Shown here: positions 11,031 through 20,909 of the stretch, piece after piece
Layout of the letters: every line of letters begins with the position of its first letter
How positions within the stretch are numbered: the first letter of the stretch is position 1
DNA from: Udeniomyces pyricola
Taxonomy: Eukaryota; Basidiomycota; Tremellomycetes; Cystofilobasidiales; Mrakiaceae
DNA length: 64,000 nt
Assembly: GCA_039545295.1 (NCBI GenBank)
Contig: BCIK01000016.1
Location: 396,034 to 460,033, forward strand
Direction of reading: 5' to 3'
Notes under the pieces: model-generated
Seen by the model: the letters and a program-made list of their open reading frames with translations, nothing else
What the model was told of the DNA's origin: nothing
Databases searched by the model: none
Program-made: the position numbers and the translations under genes

Positions 11031-13625
11031 TCCCAGCCTATCAGTCTTCCATCTCGTCTGTGAGACCTTTCCCCCTCTACACCCCGATTCAACTCATCTG
11101 ATGAAAACTACTCCAACGAACCTCGTCTGCAACATTTCGCAACGCGTCCCAGACGGTCGCAAAGTTCCTGCCCAGCACGAAACTCGGCAGCGCGACGAGA
11201 AGCAGCCCGAAACATAGAAGCGGGACACAAACAAGCCGGCCGAGGGTTGATTTAGGGACGATATCTCCGTAGCTGTTCATCAAAGAAAAGGGTTCAGTAA
11301 CGACCGGGAAGAAAAGGGTAAAGAGGAAGAGAGAAAAAGAGAATGCATACCCGACAGTGGTGATGGTGACGAGGACGAGCCAAGCACAGGCTGGGATGGA
11401 ACCTATCGCCCATACGAGGAGCAAGGTACCGGACCAACAAAGCGTGTAAGCAGGATGATGACTCAATGCACTTTCAAGATTCGCACACAGAGTGTCAAGA
11501 GGGTTGGACGAACCAAAATTACTGGGATCGCCATCGGCATCGACAAAAGTAAGGAGGGAAGGGTCCCATGTGCCTCGCTCGGCGAAATAGATAAGGGTCG
11601 AAAAGATGATGACAACCATCTGATCAGTTGAAGTATCAAAATGATTCATGGTGGACAGGGAAAAGATGGGGCACCAAGCCATATACAAAACAAGTTAGTG
11701 AAAAGAGTTCCACGCATTGGAAGCCAACATGGCCGCAGGAATAGAGACAGAGGAGAATGCAAGATACGAACCACGATGAAGAATCCAAGGGCCAGCAAAG
11801 CGTCTTGGGAGAGCTTGATCGAAATTCGCATAACTTCAATCGTGAGAATGACAGTGTTGCTATATCGGAAAGCTCTACATGACCGAAAGTAGGAAAGATG
11901 CAACCACCATGGGCAAAGAAATCATCAGTTACGTGCTTTGCCCGGCCGAACGATCTCGAGCGAACCCCTTGACCAAACCTTACCTGAAAACTCTCAACAA
12001 ACGAAACGTCCGCAGAATCGAAAATCGGAACAGAACAGAAGTGTCGGCGTGGACGAGGATCTCGATAAAGTACGGCGCAATGGCAAGCAGATCAATCACA
12101 GCTAGGAAGGAGCGGGCGTGGTTCCAAAACATGCGCCAAGTGTCCGAATGTCCAAAGCACTGGTGATTCAAAGCAGATCGAGTACTTGAGAGTTAGTGAG
12201 CTGATCTAGAAAGGGGACATGTGCCCCCTGTCGAGTAAGTAGCACGAGGCAGAAGGGCACGTGATGATGGCCAAAAGGGACGAACGCGAGCGAGGTACTC
12301 GAGTGTAAACAGCACGACAACCATGGTGTCCAACCCAAACAAAATCCGGCCAAGAAACGGATGTGTGTGATAACCAGGTAGCGTTGAGAGAACCGTTAAA
12401 AGTGCCCTGCGAAGAGTCACAAGTGACCATATGAGCAAGCAAGGGTCAGTCGAGATGTCCGCATTCCGAAGTCGAAAGACCTTGGCTGTGCTCTCGTTCC
12501 TCTTCCGTGCTGCGCAGTATTCCAAAGTATCCCATCGGATTCTGGTTGACGACCCTCTGACCGGATGACTTACGAAAACAAGATGAGAAAAGTGACACCC
12601 CAATGAATGAGAAATGCCAGCTCGCTGCTCGTCGGTTCCTCCATCGTCAGAAACGTCTTCCTTCGCCATTCGCCCTGCATTGCCCTTGCGGTTTCCCACG
12701 TATCGTCCTCCGTGCCAAGCCCGAGCAAGAGATGAGCGGCCGTCGAAGGACGCCGATTTTGGTTGTCGTTTGAGACGACCGTCCCTTGTCTTGCAAGTCG
12801 AGCGAGCGGCGTGTCTTCGATGGTAAAGTTGACGTGAGGCGGCAAACGTCGCGACGTGTTCGTCATGAGCGGCGATGAGTGGGTCGACGGCGAGGACTGG
12901 GGAAGAGCAGGAGCATGTAGAGCGTCAAAGAGAAGCGTGTTGCCCGAGGCCTGGAGGGCTGGCTGGAGGGAAGGAAAAGACCGAGAGGACCGACGGCCGT
13001 CAGACAGGCGACGAGCGAGGTGAGGAGGGGGTCGCGCCGAAGACGAAGATGCGTTTGTCGAGCTAGACGACGTTGAGAGATGGGCGAGATGAGTTGGACG
13101 GGGAGAGCTTAGTTCATATTCTTCGGCAGCGGAGAGAGTGGTCGGGGTGGAGTGAGCTCGCGTAGGAGATGGGTGATGATGGAGTGTCGAGGTTGACGTA
13201 GCGTAGGAGGCCGAGGGCAGGTACGGATTTCGGCTCTGAGCCGTCGGCGAACTGATGGGCAGCATTCCGGAAGCAAAGCCGTTTGGGCGATTGGCGAGTA
13301 GTTTGGAGGTTGCCAACGGCGTCCAGGGTTGAGGACGTTGAAGAGTTACTGTTAGGGCAGATCAATGGATGTCGGCGATGGATCTACGGAGATGAATCAA
13401 GCTGAACTTGGCTGAGCTAATTGATGGCTGAGCTGGCTGAGCTGGCTGAGCTGGCTAAGCGCGGCTACCAGCTAGCGATAGTTGATGGTGGTTAGTACCT
13501 GCGGAGCGTCTTGTCGAGCTCGTTGACTCGATGAGCGATTCCGAGAGTCGAAAAGTAAACAACGTCCTTTTGCTAACGACGCGTCCGCGTCCGCGTCTCA
13601 CAGTCTCACGTCTCACCCTCTTCAT
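9990..13625 (-). CDS. Six-TM voltage-gated potassium channel (Kv type)
   Basis: Voltage-gated K+ channel of the plasma or an internal membrane. All phases fit for exons 13625-13499 (tentative), 13348-12574, 12406-12286, 12159-11984, 11874-11772, 11619-11351, 11272-11122, 10893-10363 and 10145-9990: 802 residues. A long Ser/Pro-rich cytosolic N-terminus leads to S1 (WGVTFLILFSALLTVLSTL), S2 (ILFGLDTMVVVLFTLEYLAR) and S3 (FLAVIDLLAIAPYFIEIL). S4 has arginines at 391, 394, 397, 400 and 403, exactly every third residue. S5 (ALLALGFFIVMVVIIFS) is followed by a long turret, then pore helix and filter TITTVGYGDIVPKS and S6. The acidic/Gly-rich tail ends in a heptad-like coiled coil (LSGQIDALRETVESQGRLVE), probably a tetramerisation element. 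I see no T1 domain. If exon 1 is wrong, the next in-frame ATG is at 13265. Confidence 0.88.
10982..11025. repeat. 44-nt poly(A)/poly(T) tract inside an intron
   Basis: Uninterrupted A on the plus strand, i.e. T on the coding strand of the channel gene, within its penultimate intron (11121-10894). The tract lies well before the acceptor at 10894. Its true length may differ from the assembly. Confidence 0.9.
13426..13460. repeat. 9-bp tandem repeat GGCTGAGCT, about 4 copies
   Basis: Three perfect copies at 13426-13452 and a degenerate fourth copy; an isolated related copy lies at 13410-13418. The array sits in the proposed first intron of the K+ channel gene (or just upstream of it if translation starts at 13265). 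Confidence 0.85.
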
Positions 13626-14620
13626 GTTGAAGTCTCACTTGCTGATTGCTTTAGATCAATGTCGACTGACGCGAGCGCATTGCCTATGGCAGGCCCAAGT
13701 CAAGTGTGTGTATGGATGTAGTTATTCGTCGTCGTAGCTAGCTATAAGATCTGCAGTAAAAGATGGAGAAATTATGACAGCTATAAGCGTCTGGAGGCGT
13801 CAATGCGCAGTCTCCTTCTCGCGCGCGCCGAGGCATGATGACCGGCGGCCTGGAGAAAGAGACAGTGCAAAGCTGGGCCAACCAACCTGCCATGAACGGG
13901 TCTCTTTCCTCTCCACGACGCTCTTGATCGGTTCCTCCGTCCCTTCGCTTGACCCGTCCTCCTTGTCCTGGTCGTCCCTCCCTGCCCCCACTTAGCCCCT
14001 CCCCTCAAGCTCACACACCTCTGACCGAGCCTGACCCACCAGCTATCCCCTTTCGCCATCGACTGGTCCGCCCTAGCGCGTATCAGACCCCCCCCCCGTC
14101 CATCTGGCTGAACCGACTTCCGTAAGTCACGTCTTGTCTCTGTCGAGTGTTTTGATTACCTCTTTCCCCTTTCCTTCGTCTCGCTCTGTCTCTCTTCTCG
14201 TCCCTTTGCCCTCGTACCGGTTCTATCATCAGGGCTATCGTTTTGCTCCAAGTAAGACTCCTGTAACCAAACCAACGTTGTACCCACACTGTTTATATGG
14301 CGGTGTCGGTCTGCCTATAAATCTCGAGAGAAACATCTCATCGCTCCTGGCCTTCCGTGTGCTCCTTCCTCCTCCCTCCCGCCGCTGGACCTTGCTTGCC
14401 TCGACACCCAGTTACGCGCTCGGGCCGCTACTTGCGCGACGTCCAGCCAAGCCACACATGTACATCTGAGCCCCTGATATGCTCAGATCTGCACATCGAC
14501 GACGATGATAGCGCGCAAATAGTTCAAAAGGTCGCATATACTCATCCCCACAGATCATCAGCTGCTGACGCACATGCCCCTTTCCCCCCTACCTTCCTCC
14601 CCCTTGCCCCTTCTTCTGCC

Positions 14621-14665
<45 letters not shown>

Positions 14666-14860
14666 TGCCCCTTTTTCCTCCCCTCGCCTGCCCCCCCCCC
14701 CCCCCCCCCTTTCCTAATTTCCGCTTCGAATTGATATCGTTCCTTTCTCTCTGAATCTGCTGTAGAGCTCAGTTTACTTCATCGTCTCGTCGACTGGATA
14801 CGCTCCCGCTTTCTCATCCTCCCATCAGCTTCACTTGACCTCTTGAACCAACCTTGGACC
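13626..14860. other. Divergent intergenic region, K+ channel and kinase
   Basis: About 1.2 kb between divergently transcribed genes. It should hold both promoters and a long kinase 5' UTR. A possible 5' UTR intron uses the donor GTAAGT at 14122 and an AG near 14231. The pyrimidine-rich part nearest the kinase carries two long C-tracts. No conserved ORF seen. Confidence 0.5.
14622..14709. repeat. Long C-tracts (44 and 19 nt)
   Basis: C-runs at 14622-14665 and 14691-14709, separated by a pyrimidine spacer, upstream of the kinase start. The G-rich opposite strand could form quadruplex structure. Together with two Ns at 14928 and 14935, this marks a stretch where the assembly is least trustworthy. 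Confidence 0.9.
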
Positions 14861-17800
14861 ATGTCGACCTCTGCTCGTCTCGTGTCGGACGCGGCGGCTA
14901 CCCATCCTCACGATCAGGCCTTTCGATNCCCCTCNCCCCCTCTTTCACCGCCGCAAGGGCAAGCTCACCCAGTCTATAGCGGCATTCCGGCGCCGATACC
15001 TCCGTTTGACCCGTTCAGACAGCGACCAGTATCTCATCAGCCCGAACCGGTTCGCACACAGCTCCTCAGCCCACCTCAACAGTACGAGCATCCGTCGGGC
15101 CCGCCTCATCAAACCCGCCAGTCCCATTCAAGCAGCCGACCGTCGTCAACGTCCAATTACGCCCCCGGTCCTCCACTGCCGTCGTCGGCTACCTCGTCGT
15201 CAGCCTTTGCCGGCGCTCGCCCCCAAAGCAAGAAACGGGCCTCGCACAACCCGTCCTCAACTCTCCACCCTTCCTCGTCATCCAGACCGTCCACCTCTGG
15301 CGGTCTTGGCAACTACCCATCCGCTGCCGATCTCTCGTCGGTGCATCCGGCTGTAGCCGCGTACCAGGCAGAGCACCCGCGGCGCCAGCTTCTTCACTTT
15401 GGGTCCTACGTCTTGCTGCAGACACTCGGCGAGGGCGAGTTTGGCAAGGTCAAGCTCGGAGTTCACGCCGAGTTCGGAGAGGAAGTCGCTGTCAAGCTCA
15501 TCAAGAAGGGTAACCTCGACAGCGAAGTTCGCGCGAGCAAAGTAGAGAGGGAAATTGATGTTCTCAGGGTGAGTTTTCTTGTGTCACCTTTTCACCTCTT
15601 GTCTTGTGCCTCGCATGTCTACACGATCCGCAGCAGCGTATGCTCAAACATTTGCTGGATCTCTTGGTTGTCCGTTCTCTTTGCTCCCCCGCCGACATTG
15701 TCTGTAGCTCGTGAAACATCCCAATATCGTTCGCCTCTTTGACGTTATCGAGACGGACAAGTACATTGGCATCATCCTGGAGTATGCCAACGGTACGTTC
15801 ACAATGAACCTCGTTTTATTTCTGTGTGCCTGTTTCCAACATAGGTTACTAATCTCCCTTTACCCTGTCTGCCTCTTGATGTTCCTGTGCATTTCAACCC
15901 AATCTAATCAATCACCTTAGGCGGAGAACTTTTCGACCACATCCTGGCCCACCGATACCTCAAGGAACGCGACGCATCCAAACTCTTTGCCCAGCTCGTC
16001 TCGGGCGTACACTACCTTCACTCGAAAAATATTGTGCATCGCGATCTCAAGCTAGAAAACCTTCTCCTCGACAAGGCTCGCAACGTCATCATCACCGACT
16101 TTGGGTTCGCCAACAAATTTGAGCAAGAAAAGGACGATCTCATGAGCACAAGTTGCGGCAGTCCGTGCTATGCCGCCCCCGAGCTTGTCGTGAGCGAGGG
16201 CATGTACGTCGGTTCGGCCGTCGACATCTGGAGTTGTGGTGTCATCCTCTATGCCATGCTCTCGGGCTACCTCCCCTTTGACGACGACCCCGCAAACCCT
16301 GACGGCGACAACATCAACCAACTTTACCGCTATATCCTTAACACCCCGCTCCAGTTTCCTGCCCACATCTCGCCCGAAGCTCGACATCTGCTTTCCATCA
16401 TGCTCGTTCCGGATCCCGTTCACCGAGCAACCCTTCCCCAAGTGATGGCGCACCCATGGCTTCATCCGCATCGCTCGCTCTTTGTCCGGTCCGTCGAGTC
16501 TTTGGAAACGCTCGCCAACGCCGAGCACCACGAAAAACGTCAGCAATCCCGGCGCGAGATGCAAGCCCGCGCAGCTGCACAGAGGCAGGCTCAGATCGTT
16601 GCCGAGGGACTCGCCGCTGAGCACTCCGGTCCCTCGGCCGGCAGAGTCGGCTCGCGACGGGGCAATGCTCGCCCGGGCACGGCGAGCGGCTACGAAGGTG
16701 TCGTCCGAGTCAAGGCCAACCGTCACCAATCGGCACTTCCGACGACGACAACGATGCCGGACATCCTGGTCGACGAGAGTGGCCTTGCTCCGTCCTCGGC
16801 CCCTGACTCGCGGTATCCGACTCAGCTTGCCGAAGTCGTCGACCCCTTTGCTCCTCCTCGAAGCTCGCCGTCGCCCGCTCGGGGGAGCTCCTCTGGGGAT
16901 AGGGACGCTGATCCTTTCGCTGCTGAAGGTCGCGCCCGGGGCGAGCCAAGGTCGCGGGTTGACCCGGGCCGTCAGGCTTCCATCTCTCCACCTTCCGTCC
17001 TGGCCGTCGCCACGGTCGATACGACCTCGTCTGGATCAACTCGTCAGCAGGGCCGAGGTCGACCCCACACGCTTCAGGTCGAATACGATGCGCCTTTCAC
17101 GGTCGCTCCACCTTCGCCCCCAATCCAGATCCCCACGCCTACTGCCGCCCGGTCCCGAACCACGTCAACCAATTCCGTTCCTCGCTCTCGTACGACCTCG
17201 ACAATCTCGTCCATTTCACCGACACTCGTCTCCTCGCCTGTGCTCTCGCCTCCAGTCATCTCCAATATCCACGTCCGAGGCGACGCGAGCCAAACGAACG
17301 ATACCATGCTCCTTGCAACGTCGTCATCCTACTCGTCGGCAAGTCAGAGTACGAGCCAAGACAGTGGCCTCGTTGCGCCTATGACGCCCGCGGACGAGCT
17401 CGTGACGCTTCAGGAGGACGTCAAGATGGCGAGTCCGTCCTCTCAGGGTGAAGAATTCTCGGGAGCGATGCCGACGACCGATGAAGTTCGCCCGGGTGAA
17501 GATGCGTTTGGCCTCGGCATTCTCAAGGGAGGCGAGGGTACTACTACCTTGGAAGACTGCGTGGAAACAGGGCTTCCGACGCCAGAGCCCTCGCGAATCC
17601 ATGCTGCTTCGAGCACATCCCCCACGGGTCCCACTCTGTCGACTTTGCCGCGGGACCCGGTCAACGTGACACCGACGTTGGAAACCTCGACGGTGACCGC
17701 TCTCTCGCCACCTGAGACACCCAAGGCAATCCTGCCCGACGTGCCATGTCTCTCTCCGTCCACCGATGCAGCTCTCCCTCCGGCCTCTTCTACGTTGGTG

Positions 17801-19860
17801 CTCTCTCAGCCTCTGGCGACCGAGACCGCGTCTGAGCTGGTTCCTTCCAAGTCCGACGAAGCACCGCGAGCGGTCAAGATATCCACGACCTCCTCTCATC
17901 TTTCGAGCTCTTCCAGCACCGCGACAGCATCCCAGACCGAAGCTCCATCGGCTTCCAAACCGGCGCAGTCATCTCATCACCGTACCTCGTCTCGAAGTAA
18001 GAATCGCATGTCGGCCCTCGGTAGCTTGCTCAGTGGCGGCAACCGAAGCGTCCTCGGCCTTGCGAGCGAGAATGGTACCAACAGCGGAGTCAACGTCGCT
18101 CGAGCCGACTCCAAGACCAGCAAAAAGGACCGCCGCAAGACGCTCACTCTTATGTCGGAGCCCTTTGGCAGGAACGGCTCAGCCAAGGGTACCAAGTCCC
18201 GTGCAGACATTGAGGCGACTTCGGAGGCTGCCTTGCCTCGGTCATCCGTCTCGCTTTCGCGTCCTCCTCCTGCTTCCAATTCGCATGCCTCGCTCAACCC
18301 GAACAATCGACCGCCTGCGGGATCAGGCAGCACTCTTTCCTCTACCTCCCAGGCTTCCACTGGGCCGGCCAAAAAGGTCATGGACTGGTTTAGACGCAAG
18401 AGTCTCGCCAAGACGAACACCTTTGGTCTTGCTGCTGAGCCATCGCTGCCTGCGGTCAACGGACGAGTCACTACCGCTGCCCTTGCACCTCCTTCCAAGA
18501 TACCCAGGCTTGCCGTCGCCGATCCCAAGACACCCACTCCGCCAGCAGCTACCCCGACCGAGTCTCGTTCGGTTGCCGCCGCCAACCCTGTGGCTCTTGC
18601 GCCTCCCTCGCTCGTCGTGACGGATTCTTCCAAGAGAGACGACGCTCCTGCCTCCACCAGCGTCGACCTTAGTACGCACTCGACTGCCCCGTCACCCTTC
18701 CGAGGGACGAGCTCTGGCTCAGGTTCGGGCGGATCCAACCCAACCTCGACCTCATCCCGCCCCTCGGCAAAGGACCTTGCCGACTCTCTTGCAATGCCAC
18801 CTCTCGCTGCTGGCCCATCTACTGCTCCTGCACCCGCTCCAGGTCTTGTCTTGTCTCCCTCTGCCTCGTCCGCCATCTCCAACTTCAAAGAGACCTCACT
18901 CCGTTACCATCAAGGTGTGCTTGACAAGAAGGCCGTCACGTCCGAGCCGGCCCCGCTCGTCTGGGCTCAGGTCATCCGCGTCCTCACCGAGATGGGCATC
19001 GAGATGAAGCGCGACAAGGAGTTCAGGCTCAAGTGCACGAGGTCGAAACGTGCGGCTGCTGCGTGGGCGAAGAGTAGGGAGAGTGCCGGTGGACTAGCTG
19101 GGCTGGGGCTCGCCGGAGGCGTTATGGGTGGAATGGACAAAGGGAGCGTGATGAGTTCGTTTTCGATGATGGGAGGCGCGAGTTCATCAATGGTGTGTAT
19201 TCTTTGCTTTGTCCGATTCTTGATCGTTGGGTGTTTATCTGTGTCGTTTCCGAAAAGACACGTTCTGCCTGTCTGACTGTTACCGATCTTTCTCTTCTTC
19301 CTAACGTTTTTTTCTCTTTCGCAGACCGACAAGCGAGGTCTTCCCCTTCCGACGTCCCCCTCTGCTTCTCTTCTCTCCTCGTCTGGTTTCCGTGCCCTCA
19401 TGATGCGCCGAGGATCATCTTACTCAACCCACCATTCCCTCACTCCTCCCGCTCACTCCATCGCGGATTTCAACACGAGCGCCTCAGACCTTGCTTCCGT
19501 CGAGACCCCACCTGCTGCCGAAAGGGAAAAGGACAAGGACTCGGGCGATGCCGTCAGCTTCACGGTTGAGCTGACGAGAGTCCTCAATCTGACAGGTCTG
19601 TACAGCGTGGATTTGAAGAGGCAGAAGGGCCCGTTGATGAGTTATGCGGCGATCTACAACCGTCTGTTTGAGTGAGTAGTCGACGGTCTCTTTTCTTGCC
19701 GCGTTGGTTGGTTGATGAGCTTGCTTCGGTCGATTGATTTTGGGAGAACGTTTGCTGATGGTTTCGCGTTTGCTCCTTGATGTCCTTGTTTGGTTACGCC
19801 TTGCTTCCTACTCTCACCAGGACGTGCGCGTTCGAAGAGAAAAAGCCCCTCTCTGGTTAA
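14861..19860 (+). CDS. Kin4-type Ser/Thr kinase (CAMKL) with long tail and C-terminal KA1-like end
   Basis: Five exons in phase: 14861-15568, 15708-15792, 15921-19192, 19325-19671 and 19821-19860, about 1483 residues. A Pro/Ser-rich N-terminus precedes a complete kinase domain from about residue 180: Gly-loop [11 protein letters not shown], Lys212 in VAVKLIKKG, catalytic HRDLKLEN (Asp306), DFG with ITDFGFAN (Asp324), [12 protein letters not shown], and [15 protein letters not shown]. The insert [20 protein letters not shown] matches my recollection of the Kin4 subgroup rather than Snf1 or Hsl1. Kin4 kinases restrain mitotic exit in yeast; that role here is inference. About 900 low-complexity residues follow, then a basic block and a final [20 protein letters not shown] segment typical of KA1 ends. 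Two Ns lie in the first exon, making residues 23-25 uncertain. Without the last intron the protein would stop at 19675. Confidence 0.88.
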
Positions 19861-20909
19861 CGAACGTTCCCTTACCTTTCGCTCGTTACTTGTGATTCGT
19901 CCACGTCCTCCCCCCCCCCCCCTCCCCTTCCACCTACTACACACAAACACACCTTTCGCATCCCATCACTCTTTCATGAGTCTACGTATTCTTCTCTTCA
20001 TCTTTAACAACCTCTTTTTGTCCCTAAGCATTTCCAATTCGATACCCCCTACTGGTCCGATAGCATATCTTCTACTCTCCCTTCGCTTTGACCTTCCCCG
20101 TCAACTTGCGCGCTGGTCTTGCTTTTCCCGTAACATACAGTATGCAATCACGCAGCCTTTCCATACACATTTTGCCGTGTTGCGCCTTTCCCTTTTCATT
20201 CTTCCTCAAGTAGCGCGCTAGTGATCCCAAATAGTTCAGCCTTTGGTTACTCTATTCCGAGTCCATAGTTCGCTGTTTTGCTTCCTCTGTCTTTCCGACA
20301 TGCACAACCCAATACTGGCTTCATGCTCTTCCTCTTTCTTCTCTCTTTCCCTGACATTCTTGCACTCGCAACACACATCCACATGTTACGCAAATACACA
20401 TACGTAGTTCTCCCAATACATTCAAACCAAGGCGTCCCTTTCTACATATGAAAAACAATCCCATCGGTCTTGTTTCGTCCTGCTTTTCTCCCCCATCCTT
20501 CTATCGTCTGCTTTCTTTTCTTCTTGCTATTCCTTTTTCTCTATAAACCATTCTTTGCATGTTTGTCTTCCTTTCTTTTGTTTCCACTTCTCGTTGTCTC
20601 GAGTTTTTTTCTTTTTTGAGGTCAAGCTGTCTCAACCTCAACATGTTTCCGGAAAACTCGAATAACAAGATTCCGCGTTTTCATCTATTCTTTTGATAGC
20701 AAGGAACAACAAGAGAAAGCAAAAAAAAAAGAAGCCATCATATGATCTATCTGGCTACGTGAAAACAAAGACAAAGGCATCCACGCCCTCACGAGAAACA
20801 AGTAAAGTAACCGATTCTCCTTTCCAGCCCTTCCCCCCCCCCCCCTCCTCTTCCCCCCCGCCCGACCACCACTTCGACTTCTTTATCTCCCTCTCTTTCT
20901 CCCACTCCC
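19861..20909. other. Convergent 3' region
   Basis: About 1.05 kb between the kinase stop and the stop of the mitochondrial PPR-like gene. The plus strand is markedly C/T-rich with short C-runs (19911-19922, 20835-20845). Nothing resembling a gene was found. Confidence 0.5.

Noticed and set aside
17977..18888. 303-codon minus-strand ORF inside the kinase tail
   Set aside because: Shadow of the low-complexity Ser/Ala/Pro-rich kinase tail.
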